Of a stretch of DNA of 64,000 bases, positions 22,959-33,800 are shown in pieces. This DNA comes from Tetrapyrgos nigripes. Lineage: Eukaryota; Basidiomycota; Agaricomycetes; Agaricales; Campanellaceae. The DNA lies in the NCBI GenBank assembly GCA_013368315.1, contig JAACJM010000019.1, positions 124,001 through 188,000 of the forward strand, in the 5' to 3' direction. Within the stretch, counting starts at the first letter, position 1. Every line of letters starts with the position of its first letter. The notes beneath the pieces are model-generated. The model did no database searches. It was not told where the DNA came from and saw only the letters and a list, made by a program, of their open reading frames with translations. Position numbers and translations under genes: made by a program.

Positions 22959-25900
22959 TCAAGGTTTAGGACTGGTCGGCCGTGACGAGCTGCGTGCTCC
23001 TTCCCCAGATGTTGGCGGTTGGACTAGAGGTGATCCACGACGAGCAGGTGAACTGTTGGCAGATCCAAAGTTTCCATGATTGGACGGAGTAGGAGGTAGT
23101 AGACCGTTAGGATCATTCATTCCAGGGGGGGTACCATTTTGAGAGGAAAACCTAGGATCAAACTGGGACATGCCTGTCATCTGCATACCCATCGGCCCCA
23201 TTCCACCACCCATGCCGCCCATACCCATCATAGGCATCCCCATCATCGACACCCTGGGGTCATACATGCTACCGGTCATCATGGGGTTCATGCCATTGTT
23301 CATGGGAGGAGAGCCTCCGTTAGGTGAATCTCCGTTGCCGCCTTCACCTCCTGCCTGCGAACCCGCAACCGAGAACGCCATCATGGCCTGCTGGTAAGCG
23401 TTGGCGGCCTGTTGTGCAGCAAACATATGTTGTGGATTATAGCCAGGCATCATCCCAGACATCCCAGTCATCATCGGAGCCAGACCACCTTGCATGCCAT
23501 TCCCAGTCATCATTGGGTTCATCATTCCGCCAGTCATCATCGGAGACAGACCACCTTGCATGCCATTCCCAGTCATCATAGGGTTCATACCCATCATCAT
23601 GGGATTCATGCCCATCATCATTGGGTTGAATCCAGGGTATTGCCCGTACATTGACCCGCCCTGCTGCATTTGTTCCATTTGTTGCCTCTGTTGCTCGTCA
23701 AACTTCCTCTGTCGCTCCTCAGCAACTCTCTTTCCCCGTTCTCTCTCTGTCAATGCTGCACCGATACCACCGTCTCGTTTCCTTTCCCTCTCGTGAGCGG
23801 AGACAGCGCCGAGCAAGCCAGTTTGGGGCGGTGGGGGTTTATTGGGAACGTTGATTAGAGACGCTCCGGATTCCCTGGCGAGCTCCTCTTGTCTTTTAGC
23901 GGATCTGTCCTGCTTATCCTGCATTCCAGCAGACAATAAACCCTGAGGTGTAAACGCCTTCGTCATCGTATGTGACATAGGTTCAAGCTGCACAAATGTA
24001 TCATTCTTTTGCTCGGGAAGGGAACCAGGAGTATGACCGGGATCGAGGACTTGACTCCACATGTTTTGACGTGCAGCACCAGGCATGGGGTGTTCAGCCT
24101 GGGTACGAATCTGTGTACCATCTTCCAAGTATGTACGTCTCGGTTGCTCTAGGAACTGTGTGGGACGTCGTGGAACGTGTTCATCGACATCGGCTAGAGT
24201 AAATGAAATTCTATACGTCAATACACGATCAGGTTCAAAGGAATACGTTACTCACCGGTACCGCGTCCTCCCGGCGGTGGTAACGGCAACGTTCTAGGTG
24301 GTCTGAGATGTGAATACTGCTCCCCGCCCAGCTGATGCTCTTCATTCATGCTATCTCCCTGCGGTTTAACTGAGTTGCTTGATGAATTCTGCCCAGAGGC
24401 CTGCTTGGACTGTGGTTCAACGTCGGAGTCGACTTCTTCGTCATCGTCATCATCTTCGTCATCCTCTTCCTCTTCATCACTACTTTCTCCCCAACGTCCA
24501 GCTGACGTACTGACCGGCCTCTTCTTCGCACCATTCGCTCGCCCGGGTCGGTGCGCAGCCGCAGCTTGAGCGGCTTGTTGTGCTTGAGCCTTTGCTTTCC
24601 TCTCGGCCGCTGACTTGGATGGAGCAAACGAAGATTTGTAAACGGCAGGTTCGCCTGATGACGAAGGTAAGGGTGCGGAGGCTGGAGCACCCACTGTTGG
24701 TACCGGTGGAGCTTGCTTTGACGTGATAGGCGATTGTGAGTTGTCGTTTATGTCGAGGTAGGACAAGGCTGCATATGCGTCAAGGCTGTCATCATCCACG
24801 GGTGGTGCTGGTGGTGGTCGCACATTCAAGGGAGGGGATGGTCCGTCTTCCATATCGTCCTCGTCGTCAGTCGTCTGCGAGTCTTCCTCTGGAAGTTTTT
24901 GTGAAGACAGGTTCCTGCTGACACCTTCACCGAAGCGGCTGGTGGTCGCTTGTTGAGCACGTGCACCGGAAGGCTTACGTCCCAAATTTCGAGAGGATGA
25001 TGACGGATTTACCCGGTCTTCAGGAACTGGGGTGCCTCCTGAAGGCACATTCGCGAATGCCATGGGAGTGCTCTGCCTAACAACCGGGGACATGCTACTT
25101 GCGGTGTCTCGAGAGTTCATACTCGATGAACCAGCAGGACTGACGGCCCGATGTCGAGACTTTAAATCCTCATCAGAATTATCATCATCGTCCTCGGCAA
25201 TGGTAGTAGGCATTCTACGAGTTCTGGGAGGAGTACTGGGTCTAGCAGCTTTATTATCAAACTGCTGCATATAAAACAAAGCCCCCGCTTCGTTTGAGAG
25301 CCCGTGGTCATCACTCGATGCACGACCACTGAATATGGATGCAGGTTGTTTCGGCGAACTTATGGGAGAGTAAGGGGAAGTGAGCATAGAGGAACGATCT
25401 TTCTCTCTCGTTCCTAGTGATGCCGAAGAGTTCGTGTAGCCCTGACCAGCTGAGGACGACTGCGTTGACTGATTTGACTGATTCTGATTTTGGGAGTCAG
25501 CGAGAGATTGGACTGTCATGACAGAGGAACGCTCAGCCTTGTCGGCTATCGAGAATGGAGACGTCAGGATCGATGTTGGAGAATGAGGTCGATTCTCTTG
25601 AGGTGACATTGGTGCGGATGGAGGAAGGGCAGTGTGGACCGCATTTGAAAAACTGTCGCTTCTATCCACGGGACCTCTTCTACTCTCTATCGAGAATGGA
25701 GACGATAAGACCGATCTCGGGGAATGAGATCGAGCAACAGTCTCTTGAGGTGACATTGGTGCGGATGGAGGAAGAGCAGTATGAACCGCATTGGAGAAAC
25801 TGTCGGTTCTATCCACAGATCCTTTGGAAAATGAACTTCTGGATGCGGAGCTGGGTCCCCCTCCCCTGGAAGCAGAACCAGAGTCCTGACTTCTGCGACT

Positions 25901-28175
25901 CGAGAGGGGACTGAACCTCGCGTCTTTCTCTGGTGTGATGGGTGGTATATTTCCATGCGTGTGGGTCTCCGGCCCTAGGCTCGAACTGGTTGGACTGGTT
26001 GAATATGGTTTATTTAGAATATTCTTGTCTTCATCGGGAGACCTGGGGCTTGGTTCCTCCGCTACAGGCGAAGGTCCTGGTTTGGCTAACAGATTGTTAG
26101 CTTCCAGTGAGTTCCCTCGTCCATGCGTGTAGATACTGCTCTGTTCTGTGATGGGTGTGAGCAGTTGGCGGTCTCGGCTATCGCTGGGTCTGTCACTGTC
26201 GAAGCTCAAGGGTGGTAACATAGGGCGTCCATCTTCTGAAGTATTACGCAAAGGGGAAAGTGAGGGCCCATCGCCCGAAATTCGACTAGGTGGTTGCTGC
26301 AAAACTGGCCCATGAAGCTCCTTCATCTTATTTGTAAGAATGCCCAGTAGATTGGAACGAATAGCGGATGTTCGGTCATCTCTGGGATCAAGCGATTCGG
26401 TTTGCTCTCGTTCAAGGAAAAGAAGCTGCAAAATAAATTAGCTTCAGAGGTGTCTGTGAGAATGAACGGAATAAACTCGCCTCCTTGTGAGGTCCAACTG
26501 GATAAGCAAACATCAAGGACATGGGGTCACGAGGGTCCCAAGTCCAAGCTTGTGGTCGTCCATAAAGCTTGAAAGCATCGTGCAACGCTGGAGGACAATC
26601 AATTAATGTCCGTGAAATGTGAAAGTAGTAACCATCGACTAACCAATGACCCATTTCAGCATTTCAGCTGCAGGCGACAAATTACCCTCCAGCTGAGGCA
26701 TCAACAATAACCATCCCTCTCGATTTTTCATGGAACCGGCAGTATCCTCTTCTCCAAGGGTTCCTTCCACCTTGATCAACGTACTTCTCGTGATCAGTTC
26801 CGGTCTCTCTGGGTATACAGCAAATGTTTGCGAGACGTCAAACATCGTCAAAAGAGGCTTTTTCCTATCCTTGGGTTTTTGACCAGCATACATGGTAATC
26901 ATGGGTTTTGAGGGGCCAGCGCTGTGTTGTGGGCCGTGTTCTCGTCCAAATAGGTTGGACATACGTTTTATGGTAGTCGGACGACCTGGCTGATGTCCAG
27001 AAGCTCCTCCGCTGGAGGTGACCCTGCCTAATTCGTCTGGAGCACTGTCTGTGCCGGCGCTGATTACCATCCATACCAATTTCCAATCGGTCTGACCTGC
27101 AATACGGATACGAACCCAGCCCTCCAGGCGACCGCGTGTCAACGTGGTAGGTATATCGCGAGCTGTGAATATGGCGTCAGTGACAGCGCACTAGAGCCAA
27201 AGAAAGTAATACGTGCCACTGAGCGTGATTCTTATCAAATGAGCAGTGTAGATTTCTTCCAGACGTGATTTCTCCCAAGCAGAAAGACGTAGAGCAGCCG
27301 CCCATGAAATAAGTGCTGGGGTAGATTGGCACGCGAATAAAATAAGATTTGATCCTGCAGTATTGAGCGTCAGCACGTTTGTATAGCGTTGAGCTGGTGC
27401 TGATGGCGTTGCCGGAACGGTCACTGATCCCAGAACTTGAACAAACTGTAGACAGAAAGCATGCATATAGTGCCTGAACGACATAAAGGAGAACAAGGCA
27501 ACTCACTGCATCCATCATATTAAAGTAGGTCGGCGGCACTTCCTTTCCTTGCTGACTTGCTTCCTGAACCTGTTTCATATCCCATACACTGAGGGTTGTC
27601 CCACCAAGTTGGGCCCATATTTCTACCCAGCCCTCATCCTTGGTAGGTCTGTTGCCATTAGCCTCTCTCTCGATTCTGCGGACAAGAGGACCCGAAAAGT
27701 AGATTTTATGGGCATGCGCGACGGTAAGTTGGACAATGGAACGGATTTCGGGATGAAGAGGCTGGGGTTGGGGTTGGGATGGCTCCTGCTGCGGCTGAGG
27801 TTGGGGTATTTGTGCCTGCGGCTGTTGCTGTGAAAGAGAGTTGGATGCCAAGTCGGCTTGTAAGGATGGTCGTGACGCAGGAATTTCAGAATTGCCATTG
27901 GCGTTCTGAGAGACATTCTGAATTGGGATCTCTGGGCTTGCTGTAGACTGTTTTCTGAATGAAGAAAAGAAAGAGGATGTGCGGGAATGAGAGGATGATG
28001 GCCCGGGTTGCTGGGGTCGCGGCTGAGGCTGGTCTGGCGCCATGGTCTGCTTGAGGGGGGAAGAGGTAAAGTTGTGAGTTGGCTGAGATGCTTTGAGCTC
28101 TTGGAGTCTGACGGGCGAAAGAAAAGAGGAACCCCGACTGTCCCAGTTGGGCGTCGAGACACCCGTACTAGTCAT
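22959..28175 (-). CDS. caf120: Caf120/Skg3-type PH-domain protein, CCR4-NOT associated
   Basis: Large PH-domain protein of the yeast Caf120/Skg3 family; Caf120 is a CCR4-NOT accessory subunit tied to mRNA turnover. Start ATG 28175 (MTSTGVSTPNWDSRG). After a Pro/Gln-rich leader (about residues 1-130) come HPEIRSIVQLTVAHAHKIY, FSGPLVRRIER, EGWVEIWAQLGGTTLSVWD (PH strands), YTNVLTLNTAGSNLILFAC, STPALISWAAALRLSAWEK (PH helix), then GRLEGWVRIRIAGQTDWKL, PLLTMFDVSQTFAVYPERP and AFKLYGRPQAWTWDPRDP. The C-terminal 1,000 residues are disordered. They hold a duplicated SP-rich unit (25545-25840), an acidic D/E run (24433-24482) and a Met/Gly-rich repeat (23440-23640). About seven introns. The start codon is only 90 bp from the end of COX11. 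Confidence 0.85.
23440..23640 (-). repeat. Met/Gly-rich tandem repeats in Caf120 C-terminus
   Basis: DNA repeats with a core encoding MNPMMTG and NGMQGGL(S/A)PMMTG, present in several near-identical copies, also as MNPMMMG. Tandem copies of this kind vary in number between strains. Confidence 0.85.
25545..25840 (-). repeat. internal duplication of about 47 residues in Caf120
   Basis: Two adjacent units share DSFSNAVHTALPPSAPMSPQ and end in SPFSI, with DNA identity high enough to see directly (for example the 20-base stretch around ATTGGTGCGGATGGAGGAAG is present in both). Confidence 0.85.
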
Positions 28176-28265
28176 CAAGATATCAACAGAGTACTATGAT
28201 TGACGACCCAACCCTTCCAACTCCACGTGTTCGACGTCATAGCTACTAACTTTAAGTACCGTATT

Positions 28266-29357
28266 CTACCTCTCTTCCTTACGTTCCTCCGCCTTGGGCG
28301 CGTTCTCGTACTTTTCAAATCCTAGTGATTTTTGTACAGCATCGTCTGCTGCATCCGGTTCCAGCATCCCTTGGTTATTTCGACGTGCCCTATAAATCCC
28401 GCGCTCAGTCATTTTCGAGGTCTCGCAGCAGCGCAACTTACCGAAAGAATGTGTACGACAACACCACCGAGTCTACATTTCGACAAGACGGATCATCCAA
28501 CATGTCCTTGTCTATGAAGAAAAGCAGCGGCATGTCCACCTCCTCCCCAGCCAGCAATTTCTGTTCTTCAAAGCAGAAACACTCTACTTTCGAAAAGTAC
28601 GGTGCAATCTGACATACCACATTTAATTAGACTCATATTCAAGGAGAAACAGAACATACCCTGTCTGGCGTAACGTTATACGTAGCAATCCCAATAATAT
28701 CCTTGTCGGATTTATTCTTTGCGGTGTAAAACGCCAGACTGGTCTCCCCGGGGAGGACGCTGACGAATTTTTGCTGAGGTTTGAATGTCCATGGGAGTTG
28801 GTCTGATCTGTCCGCATTGAAATGGACCTTGATTCGTCGAGCATTCTCTACGGGTACGAGACGCTCAGGGTCGAATCTTCCAGTACCGACGTTGGGCGTC
28901 CCGGCAAAGCCAGTTGCTGCGCAGAACATTCTATACAAAGGAACGGCGGCGTAAGTGATACCGACGGCTGCTACTATCTTGGGACGGTAAGTATCACCCA
29001 GAAAGTCGGAAAGTGGAGTGTAATGACTTACGACGGCGGAGGTGTACATCAACAAGTTTCTGTTTTTCGTCCTATACATTTCCTCTCTGCTTCGGTATTG
29101 AGGATGAGAGCTCTGTGGTATTCTTCTTGAAGTGCCAGGTGATCCGGGCGTGACTTTAGGTCCTTCTGTCGACATTCTCCTTACATAGGAAGTTTTGAAA
29201 ACATCATGAAATATTGAACGACATTGGAGTCCTGGAGTAAATTTGGCCTGGGTTTCGCGTCAAACAATAGCTTGTCCAGAGCAGAATAATAATATACATT
29301 ACGATAGCTGGCCAAACGAGCTGTTTGTGCGAATGGACGTGTAAAACGAACGCTCAT
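28266..29357 (-). CDS. COX11: COX11, copper chaperone of cytochrome c oxidase
   Basis: Delivers Cu(I) to the CuB site of Cox1 from the mitochondrial intermembrane space side. The presequence MSVRFTRPFAQTARLASY splices (donor GTAATG, acceptor GTCGACAG) into QGPKVTPGSPGTS. Then come YRTKNRNLLMYTSAV, the membrane area VAAVGITYAAVPLYRMFCA (PLYRxFC motif), TGRFDPERL, NADRSDQLPWTFKPQQ, GETSLAFYTAKNKSD, IGIATYNVTP, and KVECFCFEEQ, the CFCF copper site, then MPLLFFID and VVLSYTFF. A final intron (28441-28390) adds ARRNNQGMLEPDAADDA... and the SLGFEKY tail, as in other fungal COX11, with TAG at 28268-28266; reading through gives an early stop. Divergent from DNAJC8 by 112 bp. Confidence 0.92.
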
Positions 29358-29469
29358 GAGAGCCGCGAAGAAGAAGGGTCTGGACCGGGCCGATAGCACC
29401 CGCGTTGCAACCTGCTACGATTACTCACCCCAACAGCACTTTCTGGGTAGGCCTGAGTCAACGTCAACG
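29358..29469. promoter_or_regulatory. 112-bp divergent promoter of COX11 and DNAJC8
   Basis: All upstream sequence between the two start codons. No TATA box is evident. Confidence 0.5.
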
Positions 29470-30458
29470 ATGTCGAAAGAAGCCTCAAGCTCAAGCTCCG
29501 GCAACGCCTCCGCCCAGTCGCAGGTCGACGCTGGAACGGAAGTCGACAAGGAACTGGAAAAGCTCCTCTCAAGAGAGGCTTCAGCGTTCCAAAGGGATAT
29601 AGAAGTGGAGAGAATTTTAAAGTCGTTCAAGTTAAAGTGAGTCTTCTTGATTGTGGTTTCAGAAAAATCGTAACTTTCTTTTGTGCTTTGTGTTCTGTTT
29701 AGTCCGTATGATGTTCTAGACATAGATGAATCTGCTACTCAAGAAGGCGTCAAGAAGAAATATCGACAGCTTTCCCTATGTATGTCTTCTTGAGGCTCTT
29801 TCCATCTGCCTACGTAACCTTTTGATCTGCAGTTATCCACCCGGACAAGGCAAAACACGAACGTGCACCAGAAGCTTTCGATCTGTTAAAGAAGGTGGGT
29901 TTCCCTTCACAAGCTGGAGAAGCAAGATCTCATGAATGGTTGTATACAGGCCGAGTCCGACTTGTCCGACAAGAACAAACGAGACGAACTGGACGCTGTT
30001 ATTAACGAAGCCCGGCTCGTCCTGCTCAAGTCACTATCTCTGCCTACCACCACAGAAGACGATGATCCAGCTCTGAAAACTCTAAAGCCTTCTTTCAAAG
30101 CACGGTTAAGGGCGCAGGCAAAGGAGATGTTGATCGAGGAAGAGGTTAGACGGAGAAAGTGAGTCTCTTTTGTATTTGTATGGGAGAAAAGGTACTACAT
30201 ATGGGTCTAGGGCAATTAAAATGAACCTTGCCAACGAAGGGCTGGAAGCGAGGAAGAAGGACGAAGAGGTGGCAGCGAAGAAGAGGAAAGCAGAGGATGA
30301 TAAAGTATGGGAAGGTATGGTATCTTTCTTGTTCCATGGACTTCTGTACCTGACTGATGTCCACCATAGAAACGAGAGAGCAGCGAGTGGACAGTTGGAG
30401 GAGCTTTGCGTCGCACGCGAAAAAGAAGAAGAAGAAGAATAATGCGATACTTGGATAG
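29470..30458 (+). CDS. DNAJC8: DnaJ-domain spliceosomal protein, DNAJC8/Spf31 type
   Basis: J-protein associated with the spliceosome (DNAJC8 in animals, Spf31 in fission yeast). Start ATG 29470 (MSKEASSSSSGNASAQS). It reads VDKELEKLLSREASAFQRD, IEVERILKSFKLNPYDVLDI (family lead into the J domain), GVKKKYRQLSLLIHPDKAKH with the HPD motif, APEAFDLLKKAESDLSDKNK, DELDAVINEARLVLLKS, then the charged C-terminal half AQAKEMLIEEEVRRRK, REQRVDSWRSFASH and a six-Lys run before NNAILG. Six exons. The position of HPD and the conserved C-terminal DSWRSF block fit DNAJC8 well. Confidence 0.9.
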
Positions 30459-30880
30459 CATCCTCTGTATATTTTTTTTCTGTGTTTTTTATTGTAAAAT
30501 TAGAATAGAACACTGCATTGACGGGTGCCTGAGGGGATGAGAGAGTGTGTGGCTATAGCCTGCAAACCAAACAAGCTCACGAGTTGTTCAGACTCTCCTC
30601 AGTCTTCTCATTGTATCCCCACTTTCTTTATCTTTTCTCTCCGTCTCACTTTCTCTCTCCATATCTTTATTATTTCTTTATCCTGGACCTACTCGGTGCA
30701 CCCTTCAAACCGAACACACAGAAGGATAGGGAAGGATATAAGGGAGGCACATTTGTTGTTGGATATTCGAGCGAGGGATATCCAGAGGTCCGTCTCTTAT
30801 CTTTTCACCCTTGTCTTGCCATCCTAATTCTCTTTCTGGAACCAGAACGAGTTGGCGTTTGAGAAACATTTGCAATTGCT
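30459..30880. promoter_or_regulatory. 5' region of the Set3-type gene
   Basis: A pyrimidine-rich stretch at 30590-30690 (TTTCTCTCCGTCTCACTTTC...) resembles a basidiomycete core promoter. No other gene is seen. Confidence 0.4.
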
Positions 30881-33800
30881 ATGAACACAGAAGACTATGA
30901 CTACGACGATGTCCGGCGAAACGCTGCGTTGGGGTTGCTAGGGCTCTCCCCAACCAATCTCCATCCACCATCGACGCCTCTCAACCTTTCCGGCTTCCCC
31001 ATGGACTCAGGGTCTCTCTCCAGCTCTACGCCCAACCACTTAGCATCGAACCGTTCGCCTTCGATAAGTAGTTTGACGGCTCCTAGGAGAAGGACGCCTA
31101 TCGAAAGCCAGCACACTCCGAGTATGAGCGCTGGAGCGTCGTCGAGGTCAGTGAGCGGGTCAGGAAGGACAGCAGAGGAAGAAGCCTTTGGCGGGCAAGC
31201 AACGTCCCCAATTATCCCTTTGAAGAGGAAGCACCTCAGCAATAGCAACGAGACGAGCTCGTCTCAGCTTCCCAATAACGCTTCTTCTTCTTCTCAAAGT
31301 CAGAGCAGGAGAAGAGGTGCTGGCGGTGGAAGAGGAAGTAACGGTAGAGGACGCGGTGGCCGGGGTAGTGGTGCAAATGCCGGTGCTGGGGTTCGTCACA
31401 CTTCAGATGGGCAACACTCTAATTCTGGCCCAGGATCGGTCTCTTCAACACGATTTGATCCTGTGGCGCACGCTCGTCGAACCAATGACCGGGACGCGGC
31501 ATCTCGAGACATCGATTCCCTTTCTATTACGACGCATACTGCTACTCCAGACCGCGACCAAGAAATGCCCGCTGCCGGTGGAGGCAGTCAACACGACCGT
31601 GGCGTGGACCACAACGCTGACTCAGACGTTGATCCAGAATCTAATGAATCCATTAGGTGTATATGCGGGGTTTCTAACGACGACGGATGGAGTATTGGTT
31701 GTGATGGCTGTGGCAGGTGGTGTCATGGTATATGTTTTGGAATTGATGAGAAGGACAAGGAGAATTTGCCTGAACGCTGGGAGTGCTGGGTGTGTGACCC
31801 AACCCTGGTGGTGGATCGAGAACGGGCTGTCAGGTTGCAGAAAGCGAAATCACTCTCGGGAGGCACAGGGAAGGTGAATAGCAATGGGGACGGAGATGCA
31901 GATGTGGACAGGGCCAATTCGAGGAGGAGGACTAGTCCTGGGGTAGAACGCAAGCCGAGGAAGTCGAGTGCTGGGATGACTACCGTAGAGAATGGGCACA
32001 AACGAAGGAGACGTTCTTCTATCATGACTTCACCTGTTGATCGTCTTCATGCACTCCCCTCTAGTCATCATTCCGACCACCCTCCTCATTCCGCCAATGG
32101 ACTTATCACACCTGGGAATGTGACTGTTGTCAATGGTACTAGTGGGGCAGGAGAAGATACGATTGTCGATATCGACGAGCCCTGGACACACGCTTACAAC
32201 GACATCACCCACGACATCGTTCCTCAGACAGAAACATGGGACAAACTTCGACGACACGCAGGTTCATGGCGTGGTGTTACCGCTATTTCCCCAGTGACAG
32301 ACTCCCAAGTTCCAGATACACCCTCTCAGATTGACTATTTCCAACAACATCCGTATATCGCTACAGGACAACAATACCCTCCTGCAAATACCCCAGTCGC
32401 TGTTCATCCTCTGCATCCGATTTTAAACCCCAACCAACCGACTCCAAGCAATCTACCTCCGCATCTGCTCCGGCCCCCGACGTACGCTTTGCATGCTACC
32501 TCTCCCATACCCTGTTCTTCACTCATCACGCCCTTCCCTAGTACTATAACATCGTCAGCGACATATCTCGCTGATCCTTTAAATGCATACGCCCATCTAG
32601 GCATGCCAAAGCCATACGTGCATCTAATTGGCCCTCCGTTGGATGTGGCTTTGGACGCTAGGGTTGCAGGCGGCAAAGGAAGGTGGGCAAGAAGTGGGTG
32701 TAGGCCGAATGCAGTCCTTAGACCTGTTGTGTGTGATGTTCCAGACGCCGAGAAGAGCAAGCGTAAAGGGAAGGAGGATAGAGACCGTGTTGATGGGAAA
32801 GAGAGAGCAAAAGGCCGCAAAGGAAAAAACGATGCAACAAATAGTGAAACCGATTTGCAGACACTTGCCTTTGGAATCTTCGCGTTGAGGGATCTGAAGG
32901 CTGACGAAGAGGTTGTGTTGGGATGGGAGTGGGATGACGGGAACGTGATTCATCAGTTACCGGCGTTGTTGAAGGAAGAGGGGACTTTCCCGTGAGTCCT
33001 TGTCTCATATATCTTGAACCTTACTAATATCAATGAAACGTTCTGCAGACCAGCCGACCTTCACCAATTTCGCATTCAAATGTCCAATATCCTCCACACC
33101 TTAACATCAACGTACACTACTTGTGCTTGTGGTGCCCGCAGCTCAGATTGTGCTATCAAGCGTATGGCCGAATTCGTTGAGCGGGGAGAACGATTGGAGC
33201 AGGAAGCAATGCAACGAGAGAAAGAGTTGTTAGAGAGAGAACTGAAGGACGCAGATCGACGAAGGCGGGAAAAGGACGAAATGGCGCGCCAGCAATCTCC
33301 GTGGACTCCTGGAATACCTCAAACGTCATTCTCGGCAATGCCGACTCCTAGGCTACCCTGGGACGCATTTTTAGGACCTGCACGGCCGTCTTCGGCTCCT
33401 CAGGCATCAACGCCCACTGCAGCTGGCCACGGCACTTTCACTCTTCCTCATGAACGTCGTCAGAATGTTGCTGTTCCCCAGAATGACCAAGAGACGAAGG
33501 AACATAGACCTATTGATCTGGGCCCTCTTGTTGGTACTTCTCGTGGATTCAAGACTCGTGAACGTGTTCCTGGTAGCGGTGGATTAAGTGGTGTAGAGAT
33601 GGATACATCTTCACAGCAGCACGAGTCCGTCGCGGGTCCATCTTCGCTACGCGTCAACACTGAATTGAATGGTACCAGACCTCGTTCGGTCCCGGCTGTC
33701 CCGAGTGGTATGCCCACCCATCAGTTTCTGCTTTCGCCTCCTACCCCGAATCCTAATCATGGCCATGTCATTCTACATGGTCATGAGCGAGCCCAATCCT

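Noticed and set aside
30106..30513. 135-codon minus frame opposite DNAJC8
   Set aside because: It is the antisense shadow of a Lys/Glu-rich exon.
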